A stretch of DNA of 64,000 nucleotides from Nocardia jejuensis NBRC 103114 (GCF_001613145.1 NZ_BDBU01000003.1:1-64000), one strand, 5' to 3'. Counted from the stretch's first letter, positions 9,604 to 17,434 are shown. The notes: generated by a model from the letters alone, not told the origin. Program-made: numbers and translations.

Positions 9604-9889
9604 TCACCATTGCCTCCGGCCGAGCAACTCCCGCATCGCATGTTCCACGGTCATGCCCAGTTCACCGGCGTCCACTTCTCGCGCGCACCGCGAGAATCAC
9701 ATCGCGCTGATAGCGAGTGCCCGCGAAGATCTCCGCCGGTTCCATTCCCGCGAGCGCCTGTGCTCGCGAGAGCAGCCGAGCCGGAAGCCGGCTCAACCGC
9801 CACTCCAACTCCCACCCGTCCGCCACCCGGTGTGCGGCCTCGCCGGTGAGATCGCTCGTCATCTGCAATTCGGAGTCACAGACCGTCAC
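9604..9889 (-). pseudogene. Member B of the small tandem family, with a probable frameshift
   Basis: The frame opens at GTG 9889, which overlaps the stop of member C (GTGA), and encodes WELEWRLSRLPARLLSRAQALAGMEPAEIF, clearly related to members A and C. It stops at 9662 after 75 codons, before the C-terminal helix. That helix (AGELGMTVEHAMRELL) is present in the +1 frame from about 9686 to the TGA at 9604-9606. The shift falls in a GCGCGCG run near 9690. This is a frameshifted gene, a sequencing error, or a programmed +1 shift. The 75-residue product would lack the shared helix. Confidence 0.6.
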
Positions 9890-10164
9890 GGTCTGCCCCT
9901 GTCCATCATGCGCTGATGAAGCACCGCCATGACATGCTTCACCGTCGTGTCGAGCCGATCGGCGATCGCCTCGGCGCGTTCCCCCGGTTCCTCGTACCCG
10001 AGGCACATCTCACTGAGTTCGATGGCGGCCACGGCCAACTCGCGAGTGAGCAGCGGCTCGGGCCGCCAACTCACCTTCCACGCCGGCTCCGCGCGGCCGT
10101 GCATCCGCCGCGCCCATTCGGAACTGATACTGCTGGTGATCGAACTGCTGCTCTCGTAGATCAC
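9886..10164 (-). CDS. Small unknown protein, member C of the tandem family
   Basis: A 92-residue protein starting at GTG 10164, six bases after CAGGAG. A Ser-rich N-terminus leads to the family core WKVSWRPEPLLTRELAVAAIELSEM and the helix RAEAIADRLDTTVKHVMAVLHQRMMDRG, whose positions line up with members A and B. It is the first gene of the run and overlaps member B by 4 bases, so C and B are translationally coupled. It is transcribed away from the pseudokinase gene, which starts 650 bases further on. Function unknown. Confidence 0.65.
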   Translation of the reverse strand: MIYESSSSITSSISSEWARRMHGRAEPAWKVSWRPEPLLTRELAVAAIELSEMCLGYEEPGERAEAIADRLDTTVKHVMAVLHQRMMDRGRP

Positions 10165-10506
10165 GACGGTCTCCTGAAATCCGATGCGCCGCCGCCGAAC
10201 CCGGGAACCGTTTTCCGCAATGCCTCGAACCGGCCGATCGCACCGCGATGATCGGCCGGTGATCTCGCTACCGCGAACAGCGAACGCGGCCCGGAGCGAG
10301 CGACGACGAGAAGTGAGTGATTTATCCGAAATCCAGGTGGGCGACCCCGCCCACCCGAACAGCAGCCACCTCACCGTCCTGCTCGGACTCCGGCTCACCA
10401 CCCGCCGCCCGCGTACCCCGCCGCACACGCTGAATCACGAGAACCGCTCCCAACACCAGGACCTCCCGAACCGTCTGGTGGAGGCGATGTTTCGCCAATC
10501 CGAGTA

Positions 10507-10595
10507 TGGCATTAGCCGGAGCTATCCGGCATTTGCCGTTACTACAAGGGAATTGACGGTTTCGCTGTAGCCTAAACGTGGCGATCGGTATTGTT
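10507..10595 (+). promoter_or_regulatory. Regulatory module, copy 1
   Basis: The palindrome CGGCA-TT-TGCCG (10527-10538) is followed 24 bases from its start by AATTGACG (10551), then TTTCG, AACGTG, and CGGTATTGTTG ending at 10596. A weaker half-match, GGCATTAGCC, lies 20 bases upstream (10508-10517), two helical turns away. The same series recurs at 10734-10803 with identical spacing. TTGACG looks like a -35 hexamer, but no good -10 follows at 17 bases. Confidence 0.65.
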
Positions 10596-10733
10596 GTTCG
10601 ATTGCCGGCGGTCTCAGTCCCGCGCCGAAGCGGCCGAGAGGTCCAGGGTGTTCCGAGGTCCTGCGCACGACGACCTACCTCGTACGGTGCGCCGCCCGTC
10701 GACTCTCTCCTGCCGGAGTTCGCTGATCCCTTG

Positions 10734-10803
10734 CGGCAAATGCCGCCGCCACATGGCAATTGACGTTTTCGATGTCGGCCGAACGTGCCCGACGGTATCG
10801 TTG
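10734..10803 (+). promoter_or_regulatory. Regulatory module, copy 2, immediately upstream of the pseudokinase start
   Basis: The palindrome CGGCA-AA-TGCCG (10734-10745) is again followed by AATTGACG 24 bases from its start (10758), then TTTTCG, AACGTG and CGGTATCGTTG. The block runs straight into GGAGG (10803-10807) and the ATG at 10811. About three quarters of positions match copy 1 across the roughly 49-bp right-hand part. The palindrome is a likely operator and the remainder a promoter. Confidence 0.65.
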
Positions 10804-10810
10804 GAGGCGC

Positions 10811-12331
10811 ATGGCAACCAACCGCAACTCTCACGGTGATACCTCGGGGACTACAGTGTCGAGTCAGGGCGTCCAGGCCGTCTTCAGCGTCCTGATGGGC
10901 CTGCGCAAGCGAAAAGGCCTGAGTCCTGATCGATTGCGCTCCACCGAGATCGAGGTCTCGCAACTGCTCGACCTACCGGTCGTGCGGCGCTATGCACACC
11001 TGCGAGGAATATCCGCGCTGGACGCGCTACCCGACAGCATCGGGCATGTCGCACAACAGTTGCCGCCCACCCAGCGACTGATCGTCGACAGTGAACTCTG
11101 TCTGCACCTGTTCGACGTCGAACCGCCCGAGGGCATCGATCTGAGGCGACTGTACGGACCCGAACTGGGCAGCAGGCGTGACTATCTCAGCGAACACTGG
11201 CGACCCCTGCACGAGGCACTGAAGGTCGTGGACGTTCCCGCCGACAAGAGCGGACGCGCGTTGCGCGATGCGCCCGAGCGGGAAGCTTTCACCGCGCTCG
11301 CTACGGCACTCGCGCTGGGACCGGTGCCCGATGTCGAGCCACGCGACACCGTGACCGTGATCGGGGACGCAGTACGAGATATCAACACCCTGTCCGACGA
11401 CCTGCCCAAGGACGCGACAGTCATATCGGGCAAGGTGTTGCAATATCCAGGCGGCAAAGGACTCAACCGCGCGGTCGCGTTCGCCCAGTTCGGATTGGAC
11501 ACCAGGCTTCTCACAGTGCTCGGTGACGATCAGAACGGCACGATCATCCGTGAATACCTGGTCGGCCAAGGCATCGATACCAGCCTCGTCGAGACCAAGG
11601 CGGGCCCGACACCGATCACCATCGTGCACCGGACCCTCGGCGGTGAACAGGCGACCATGGTGTTCAAGGAACCTCGGGTGAAACTCATCGAGGCCGACCT
11701 CGACAAGGCATGGAATCGTCAGGCCGTCACCGATTCCAAGGCCGTTCTCGTCACCTTCGAGACGCCGATGGAGGTCGTGGAGCAGGTACTGCGCACGGTG
11801 GATTCACTACCCCCGTCGAGGCGGCCGGCATTGACGCTGAACATCTCGCCACCGAACCGCATGCCACGCGCCGCACGGCGTTTTCTGGATGCGGTCGCAT
11901 TCGTGGTCGGCGCACCGAACGATCTGGCGGAGATGTGGCCCGCGGGCCGGGGATACCTCGACACCGTGGACGAATTGCTCGAGAGCGTGACGGGCGCGGT
12001 GTGCGTGATCGCCGGACCCAGATTCACCGTTCATCGCCCAGGAGTCGAGCCGTTCGAAACCTGCCTTGCCGATATAGACCAGGTCAGGTCGCCGCACTCC
12101 TCTGCCGCGTTCTCCGCCGCGCTGACCTATCGTCTCCTGAGGCACGGCGCACCGCTCGACGTCGACGACTTCAGGTGGGCCACCGCGGCCGTCGCCGCCA
12201 CCGAGGCCATCGCCGCGACACCCTCGAACGAGGACAGTGCGGCGATGAACGTCCCCGACTCCATGCCGACGCTGGATCAGATCGATGCCGAGGTCGAGCG
12301 TGTCACCGTGCACCTCGGCGGCGCGTCCTAG
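10811..12331 (+). CDS. PfkB/ribokinase-fold protein with degenerate active site and N-terminal extension
   Basis: The 506-residue protein starts at ATG 10811 after a GGAGG site. Residues 180-470 form a PfkB ribokinase fold: TVIGDAVRDIN at the first strand, the sugar-site motif PGGKGLNRA (about 213-221), TRLLTVLGDDQNG, and the late strands AVCVIAGPRFTVHRP. The usual DTxGAGD anion hole and catalytic base is replaced by RSPHSSAA (426-433), so the Asp that deprotonates the sugar is absent. Residues 20-170 are an unrecognised, mostly helical region. It is therefore either an inactive, ligand-sensing pseudokinase or an enzyme with altered chemistry. It precedes two GTP cyclohydrolase II genes and may act on or respond to their products. 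Confidence 0.75.
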   Translation: MATNRNSHGDTSGTTVSSQGVQAVFSVLMGLRKRKGLSPDRLRSTEIEVSQLLDLPVVRRYAHLRGISALDALPDSIGHVAQQLPPTQRLIVDSELCLHLFDVEPPEGIDLRRLYGPELGSRRDYLSEHWRPLHEALKVVDVPADKSGRALRDAPEREAFTALATALALGPVPDVEPRDTVTVIGDAVRDINTLSDDLPKDATVISGKVLQYPGGKGLNRAVAFAQFGLDTRLLTVLGDDQNGTIIREYLVGQGIDTSLVETKAGPTPITIVHRTLGGEQATMVFKEPRVKLIEADLDKAWNRQAVTDSKAVLVTFETPMEVVEQVLRTVDSLPPSRRPALTLNISPPNRMPRAARRFLDAVAFVVGAPNDLAEMWPAGRGYLDTVDELLESVTGAVCVIAGPRFTVHRPGVEPFETCLADIDQVRSPHSSAAFSAALTYRLLRHGAPLDVDDFRWATAAVAATEAIAATPSNEDSAAMNVPDSMPTLDQIDAEVERVTVHLGGAS

Positions 12332-12417
12332 CGTGCCTCGTATCGACACGCCGAGCACGCTGCAGGGTTGACGGGTTCGGAGCGATAGGGTCCGCAGATG
12401 ATGCGGCACGTACAAGA

Positions 12418-12436
12418 TATAGCCGCTGGCTATAAT
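12418..12436 (+). promoter_or_regulatory. Inverted repeat overlapping a consensus -10 before the first GTP cyclohydrolase
   Basis: TATAGCC-GCT-GGCTATA is a perfect 7-3-7 inverted repeat at 12418-12434, and its right arm runs into TATAAT (12431-12436), a perfect -10 hexamer. A transcript from here would begin near 12443, 20 bases before the TTG start at 12464. This suggests a regulated promoter separate from that of the pseudokinase gene. Confidence 0.6.
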
Positions 12437-12463
12437 CGACGTGAGCCGTTTCCGGAGGACGGG

Positions 12464-13561
12464 TTGACTGACACCATTGCGGATGTGGCTTCGTGCGCAC
12501 TCGATGCCCCGCCGCTGGAATCGGAGTCCGATTCGCTTCATATGCCCTGCGCGGCATCGGATCCCGAAGCCGGATACGAGGACCTCCTCCTCCGAAACAC
12601 CACGCTCCCGCCCGTCGGCGCCGACCTGGAACTCGCATCGGGCGATGCGGAGCGCGATCCCGGCAACTGCGACACCGGCACACTCGCGAGCGTCTCCGAC
12701 ACCAAGCATTGGTTTGCGCGCGCCGGCCGCCGGCGCATCGAGCTACGCGTGGTGGACGTGGACGGAGATCGTGCGGGCCACGCCCTGATCTTCGGCGACG
12801 GGAACATCGAGGACGATTGTCTGGTGCGCATTCACTCGCGCTGCCTCTTCGGTGATGCCCTGGAGGCAGACGATTGTGATTGTGGCCCCGAACTCGCGTT
12901 GTCGATGGACATGATCCACGCCCAGGGCAAAGGGATCCTGCTCTACCTGGAGCAGGAAGGTCGCGGCGCCGGTCTCGCGGGCAAGGCTCGCGGTTATCAG
13001 ATCAGCCAAATCGAAGGACTCGATACCTTCGCCAGTTTCGAGCGACTCGGATACGACCCGGACAGCCGCCACTACATGGATGCGGCACATACGCTGAAGC
13101 GACTGGGATTGAACAGGATTCGGCTGCTCACCAACAATCCCGCCAAGATCGCGCATCTACGCGACGCGGGCCTTGTCGTCGAACATGTTCCATTGCTGAC
13201 CGTTCCCCGAAGTCGCCGCGCACGCGGCTATCTCAAGGCCAAGCGCGTATATCGAAGCCATGCACTGCCTCGCACATGGCGAATCTTCCAGATAACCGAC
13301 GGTCTACTCGCGGTCGGATTCGTGAGCGCTGTGAGTCTTGCCGGCACCATGGTGGCCGACATTGCCGTCGATGTGATCGGCATCGCCCATCACGGCTTCT
13401 TCTCGGCGGTAGCGGCACTGTTCCTCGGGCGCTGGGCATGGGCGCGAACGCGGTTGCTGCAGGCCAGGTTTCGATTATTTTGTTTTCGCTTTTCCACCCT
13501 TCGGCTCGACGAAGCGGCTGTCGCACCGACAATAGGGAGTGGCGCCAGCAGCTCTCGATAG
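12464..13561 (+). CDS. GTP cyclohydrolase II-like enzyme with C-terminal membrane region
   Basis: I choose the TTG at 12464, five bases after GGAGG and downstream of the TATAAT box; an ATG at 12398 is the alternative. The 365-residue product has an acidic 80-residue N-terminus and a RibA domain at about 85-265. Zinc ligands are present (HSRC, Cys127; DDCDCG, Cys138 and Cys140), as are LLYLEQEGRGAGL with the active-site Tyr and Arg, the Asp/Arg pair in YDPDSRHY, and RLLTNNPAK. RibA opens GTP with loss of formate and pyrophosphate, the first step to riboflavin and some deazapurines. Residues 277-325 add two hydrophobic helices not found in ordinary RibA, so the enzyme may be membrane-bound. Confidence 0.82.
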   Translation: MTDTIADVASCALDAPPLESESDSLHMPCAASDPEAGYEDLLLRNTTLPPVGADLELASGDAERDPGNCDTGTLASVSDTKHWFARAGRRRIELRVVDVDGDRAGHALIFGDGNIEDDCLVRIHSRCLFGDALEADDCDCGPELALSMDMIHAQGKGILLYLEQEGRGAGLAGKARGYQISQIEGLDTFASFERLGYDPDSRHYMDAAHTLKRLGLNRIRLLTNNPAKIAHLRDAGLVVEHVPLLTVPRSRRARGYLKAKRVYRSHALPRTWRIFQITDGLLAVGFVSAVSLAGTMVADIAVDVIGIAHHGFFSAVAALFLGRWAWARTRLLQARFRLFCFRFSTLRLDEAAVAPTIGSGASSSR

Positions 13562-13592
13562 CCGAGGACTCTGCGCACGATCTGGAGTCGCC

Positions 13593-14327
13593 GTGGAAGA
13601 CATCGAGTCGCAAGATCGAAAATCGACTGCCCATGTGATCTCGCGCAGGGGCCGGGATCTCGCGATCAGGCAGGTGCTGGAACTCCGAGAGAAGTCCGGC
13701 TCCGGCGCCGAAGTCTGTATCGGGCACGTTCTGGTTTTCGGCGACCTGCGGGACGGATGCCTGGTGCGCATTCATTCGCGATGTCTGTACGGCGATGTAT
13801 TGCGCAGCGACGACTGCGATTGCGGGCCCGAGATCGATCTCGCGATGGATCGGATCCAGACCGAGGGGCACGGGGTGCTGATCTATCTCGAGCAGGAGGG
13901 GCGGGGTGCGGGTCTGGTGGTGAAGGCGAAGGGGCTGCGGCTCGCGGACCGGACGGGAGTCGATTCGTTCGCCAGTTATCTCGCGTTGGGGCATCCGATC
14001 GATTCGCGGTCCTACGAGCAGGCGGCGGAGGCGCTCACCCAACTCGGGCTGACCAGGATCCGGCTGATGACCAACAATCCGGAGAAACTGGTGGCGGTGC
14101 GGGGCGTCGGAATCACCGTGTATCCCGAGCCGCTGGTGACCGCGCCGCGGTCCGAGCGGGCTCGCCGCTACATGGAATCCAAAAGGCGAGTGACGGGCCA
14201 TCATCTGCCGACGATCGATCCGGTGGTGGAGTCGTGGGACCGCCGGGTGCAACAGGTGATGCTGTGGCTGATTCGCCCCTTCCTGCCCTCCGGCCACTCG
14301 GTCGGGAGCGACACCCGCCTTCGGTAG
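13593..14327 (+). CDS. GTP cyclohydrolase II-like enzyme, second paralogue
   Basis: The 244-residue protein starts at GTG 13593 (GGAG six bases upstream), 31 bases after the first paralogue. The RibA fold is complete: HSRC (Cys64), DDCDCG (Cys75, Cys77), VLIYLEQEGRGAGL, HPIDSRSYEQ and RLMTNNPEK. As I recall work on Streptomyces GTP cyclohydrolases, Tyr rather than Met in the LxY position favours full GCH II chemistry over the formyl-retaining product; both paralogues here have Tyr. The C-terminus (WDRRVQQVMLWLIRPFLP) is an amphipathic helix that could touch the membrane or the partner. No ribB, ribD or ribE lies nearby, so this is unlikely to be the housekeeping riboflavin locus. Confidence 0.82.
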   Translation: MEDIESQDRKSTAHVISRRGRDLAIRQVLELREKSGSGAEVCIGHVLVFGDLRDGCLVRIHSRCLYGDVLRSDDCDCGPEIDLAMDRIQTEGHGVLIYLEQEGRGAGLVVKAKGLRLADRTGVDSFASYLALGHPIDSRSYEQAAEALTQLGLTRIRLMTNNPEKLVAVRGVGITVYPEPLVTAPRSERARRYMESKRRVTGHHLPTIDPVVESWDRRVQQVMLWLIRPFLPSGHSVGSDTRLR

Positions 14328-14400
14328 ATCTTGGGGTGCGTTTTACGTGCACTTTGGGATTGACCCCCTGTAGCCCGAGACACAACTGTCAGTCAGTGGC

Positions 14401-14406
14401 TACGAT
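14401..14406 (+). promoter_or_regulatory. Possible -10 box for the acyl-CoA synthetase
   Basis: TACGAT lies 134 bases before the ATG at 14540, just after ACTGTCAGTCAGT, which could be a regulator half-site pair. No clear -35 is seen, so this is tentative. Confidence 0.3.
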
Positions 14407-14539
14407 GAGTGAGCCGTGCCACATCGAGTGTGCGGTCCGGGTGTGAGCTGGGTGGTCGTTCCCTCGGGACGTCGGAGTTCGCGCTGGTCGGACGGTGCGC
14501 GGTGGCGGGCGAAGCGAGAGGCAATCGGGAAAAAGGGTT

Positions 14540-16366
14540 ATGACGACAGACATCGGCTATACGCACAAATCAGGCAAAACGGTCTTCACGATTCCGGAGG
14601 CGTTCCAGGAGACGCTGACTCTGCGGCCTGATCAGGTGGCGTTGCGGACGGTGGGGGGCACTCGGGAGATCACCTGGCGCGAATACGGGGAGCAGGTGCG
14701 GACCATCGCCGCCGGACTCGCCGGGCTCGGCATCACGCGCGGGGACACCGTCGGCATCATGCTGACCAACCGGCCCGAGTTCAATCTGGTCGACACGGCG
14801 GCACTGCATCTGGGGGCCACGCCGTTCTCGATCTACAACACCAGTTCGGCCGATCAGATCGCGCATCTGTTCACCAATGCCGAGAACAAGGTCGTCATCA
14901 CCGAGCCGGCGTTCCTGGACGCGGTGCGCGGCGCGGGCGTGGAGCTCGAGCACATCGTGCTGGTCGAGGGCACCGCCGCCGGAACCGTCACCCTGGCCGA
15001 GGTGGAAGCGGCCCCCGCGGCCGACTTCGACTTCGACGCCGCGTGGCGGGCCGTGCAGCCCGAGGACATCGCCACCCTCATCTACACCTCCGGCACCACC
15101 GGCCCGTCCAAGGGCGTCGAGCTCACCCACAGCAATGTGGTCGCGCAGATCGTCGGACTCGTGGAGGGCCCGCTGACGGTCGGTCTCGACGACCGCTCGG
15201 TGTCGTATCTGCCCGCCGCCCATGTGGCCGACCGTATTTCGGGTCACTGCGCCAACCTGTTCACCGGCGTGCAGATGACCACCGTCCCGGACCCGCGCGA
15301 GATCGCCGCCGCCCTGCCCGATGCCCGCCCGACCGCCTTCTTCGGCGTGCCGCGCGTGTGGCAGAAGATCAAGGCCGGAATCGACGCCAAGCTCGCCACC
15401 GAGTCCAGCCTGGTCAAGAAGTCCCTGGCCAACTGGGCGATCGGCGTGGGCGTGAACGCCGCCCGCGCGGACCTGTCCGGCAACGGCCGCGGCCTGCTGC
15501 TCGATGTGCAGCACAAGCTCGCCGATGCCCTGGTGCTCTCGAAGTTGCGCCAGGCCTTGGGATTCGACGAGCTGAAGGTCGCCGCCTCCGGCGCCGCGGC
15601 CATCCCGCCCGAGACCCTCGAGTACATGCTCGGACTCGGCTTCACCGTCACCGAGGTGTGGGGCATGTCCGAAACCTCGGGCGTGGGCACCTACACCCCG
15701 CTGGCCAAGCCCAAGCCCGGCACCGTCGGAATCCCCATGCGCGGGGTGGAGATCCGCCTCGCCGACGACGGCGAACTGCTGGTGCGCGGCGCCATCGTCA
15801 CCGGCGGCTACCGCAAGATGCCCGACAAGACCGCCGAAGCCATCGACGCGGAGGGCTGGCTGCACACCGGCGACGTGGCCACCATCGACGGCGACGGCTA
15901 CGTCAGCATCGTGGACCGCAAGAAGGAACTCATCATCTCGGAGGCGGGAAAGAACCTGTCCCCCACCAACATCGAGAACACGGTCCGCGCGGCCTCCTCG
16001 CTGGTCGGTCAGATCGTCGCGATCGGCGACGCCAAGCCGTACATCACCGCGCTGGTGGTCCTGGACCCCGACACCGCCGTGGTGCGCGCCAAGGCCCTGG
16101 GCACCCCCGACGCCGACCTGAAGACCCTCGCCGCGCGCCCGGAGATCGTCGAGGAGATCAAGGCCGCGATCGGCGTCGCCAACGCGAAACTCTCTCGCGT
16201 GGAACAGATCAAGCGCTTCGTGCTGCTGGACACCGGCTGGGAGCCCGGCGGCGACGAGCTGACCCCCACCCTCAAGCTCAAGCGCAACCCGATCACCACC
16301 AAGTACGCGACCGAGATCGCCTCGCTCTACACGACCCCGGCCCCGGACGGCGTCGTCAACCTGTAA
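14540..16366 (+). CDS. Long-chain fatty-acid-CoA ligase, FadD type
   Basis: This AMP-forming ligase of 608 residues activates a fatty acid to acyl-AMP and then acyl-CoA. It has the P-loop TLIYTSGTTGPSKGVELTH, the A5-type motif VTEVWGMSETSG, the hinge GWLHTGDVATIDGDGYVSIVDRKKELII, and the A10-type Lys near LKLKRNPI. Overall it resembles the FadD15-like long-chain synthetases of mycobacteria, which have about 600 residues and an insertion before the hinge. I chose ATG 14540 over an earlier in-frame start at 14495 because homologues begin near the FTIPEAFQETLTLRPDQVAL segment. It is followed by a converging WYL regulator and a strong hairpin. Confidence 0.9.
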   Translation: MTTDIGYTHKSGKTVFTIPEAFQETLTLRPDQVALRTVGGTREITWREYGEQVRTIAAGLAGLGITRGDTVGIMLTNRPEFNLVDTAALHLGATPFSIYNTSSADQIAHLFTNAENKVVITEPAFLDAVRGAGVELEHIVLVEGTAAGTVTLAEVEAAPAADFDFDAAWRAVQPEDIATLIYTSGTTGPSKGVELTHSNVVAQIVGLVEGPLTVGLDDRSVSYLPAAHVADRISGHCANLFTGVQMTTVPDPREIAAALPDARPTAFFGVPRVWQKIKAGIDAKLATESSLVKKSLANWAIGVGVNAARADLSGNGRGLLLDVQHKLADALVLSKLRQALGFDELKVAASGAAAIPPETLEYMLGLGFTVTEVWGMSETSGVGTYTPLAKPKPGTVGIPMRGVEIRLADDGELLVRGAIVTGGYRKMPDKTAEAIDAEGWLHTGDVATIDGDGYVSIVDRKKELIISEAGKNLSPTNIENTVRAASSLVGQIVAIGDAKPYITALVVLDPDTAVVRAKALGTPDADLKTLAARPEIVEEIKAAIGVANAKLSRVEQIKRFVLLDTGWEPGGDELTPTLKLKRNPITTKYATEIASLYTTPAPDGVVNL

Positions 16367-16379
16367 GCCCGTACAGCGT

Positions 16380-16410
16380 TGTGGCCCTGGACCATCGGTC
16401 CGGGGCCACA
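16380..16410. terminator. Hairpin terminator between fadD and WYL regulator
   Basis: A 14-bp stem with one G-U pair (TGTGGCCCTGGACC / GGTCCGGGGCCACA) and a 3-base loop lies between two converging genes. Confidence 0.8.
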
Positions 16411-16438
16411 GTCGTCGGTGTGGAACGGCAATCCGTCG

Positions 16439-17413
16439 TCAGGGTGATACCGCGTACGCCGCCGCCATCGCACGCGCACGCTCGCACATCGAATCGCGTA
16501 ACCATTGCGGGGCAAGGGCTTCGGCGTGTGTGCCGAGCTGCCAGACCGCCCATTCGGCATGTCTGGCGTCCTGGAAGGTGACCTCCATCCGCAGCCGGCC
16601 GTCCGGATCGGTCTCCTCCGAATACACCGCCAACGCGGTGCCCACCAGTTCCTCCCGCCGTGCCGGGTCCAGCCGGATCCGCACCGCCAGTTGATCTCCC
16701 CCCGCACGGAATCTGGCGCTGCGCTCCTGCCAGGCTCGGTCCAGATCGACCTGATCCGGACGCTCGGCGGGTTCGGGCAGCTCCTGCGCCGCCAGGACCC
16801 GCGAGAGTCGATAGGTGCGATCCTCGCCCGCGCGGATGGCCAGCAGGTACACCTGCTCACGCACGGTGACCAGCCCGATCGGATCCACCGTGCGCCATCG
16901 CGGGTCCTGATCCACCGCCGCGTAGTGGATTCGCAACTTGTGACCGGCGAACACCGCGCGGCGAACCTCGCTCACCACGGCGGCGGGCGCCTGCTCGGCG
17001 ACCAGGCGGCGCGCGAGCAGATCGGTCTCGGGGTCGATCAGCAGCCGCTGGGCCGCACCGGCGGCGGTGCTGCGATTGCTCTCCGGCAGCGCGTCCAGCA
17101 CCTTGCGCATCCCGGAGGTGAGCGCCGAGCCCAGCCCGAATGCCTGTGCGCCGCGCCGGGATCCGGCCACCAGCAGCGCCAATGCCTCGTCATGGTTGAG
17201 GCCGGTGAGTTCGGTGTGGAATCCCGGCAGCAGCGCGAACCCGCCGTGACGTCCGCGCTCGGCGTACACCGGCACTCCCGCGGCGGACAGCGCCTCGATA
17301 TCGCGCAGCACCGTGCGGGTGGAGACCTCCAGCTCACGGGCCAGATCGGGGGCGGAGAGCCGGCCGTGCCGCCGCAGCAGCAACACCAGCGAGACCAACC
17401 GGTCGGCGCGCAT
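16439..17413 (-). CDS. WYL-domain transcriptional regulator, divergent from NTF2-like gene
   Basis: The 324-residue protein (start ATG 17413; an earlier in-frame start at 17482 would run across the divergent promoter) has a DeoR-like N-terminal HTH (RLVSLVLLLRRHGRLSAPDLARELEVSTRTVLRDIEALSAAGVPV). A WYL core follows (LRIHYAAVDQDP, RTVDPIGLVTVREQVYLLAI, RTYRLSRVLAAQ), then a WCX tail. Such regulators usually repress the adjacent divergent gene and sense a ligand. A perfect 7-5-7 inverted repeat in the 62-base divergent gap (17435-17453) is the likely operator. Confidence 0.9.
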   Translation of the reverse strand: MRADRLVSLVLLLRRHGRLSAPDLARELEVSTRTVLRDIEALSAAGVPVYAERGRHGGFALLPGFHTELTGLNHDEALALLVAGSRRGAQAFGLGSALTSGMRKVLDALPESNRSTAAGAAQRLLIDPETDLLARRLVAEQAPAAVVSEVRRAVFAGHKLRIHYAAVDQDPRWRTVDPIGLVTVREQVYLLAIRAGEDRTYRLSRVLAAQELPEPAERPDQVDLDRAWQERSARFRAGGDQLAVRIRLDPARREELVGTALAVYSEETDPDGRLRMEVTFQDARHAEWAVWQLGTHAEALAPQWLRDSMCERARAMAAAYAVSP

Positions 17414-17434
17414 GCGGAAAAGTCTATCGAAATA

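Larger units (their letters stand above)
10165..10810. other. Regulatory region between small-protein family and pseudokinase
   Basis: No convincing gene lies in these 646 bases. They hold two copies of a roughly 70-bp module (10527-10595 and 10734-10803, listed separately). A 61-codon frame at 10578-10763 follows the first copy but resembles nothing and has no ribosome site. It may be a decayed leader gene. Confidence 0.6.

Noticed and set aside
9375..9641. Minus-strand 88-codon frame between small genes A and B
   Set aside because: Cys/Asp-rich without similarity to the family; overlaps both neighbours' ends and lacks a ribosome site.
10578..10763. Small 61-codon gene after regulatory module copy 1
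   Set aside because: No ribosome site and no recognisable sequence; at best a decayed leader gene, noted under the intergenic region.
12332..12463. FMN riboswitch before the GTP cyclohydrolase genes
   Set aside because: None of the conserved RFN-element helices or sequence blocks is seen; the region is a short promoter with a dyad.
14570..15865. Minus-strand open frame of 431 codons across the acyl-CoA synthetase
   Set aside because: Gly/His/Asp-rich shadow of a clear fadD gene; no ribosome site or family resemblance.
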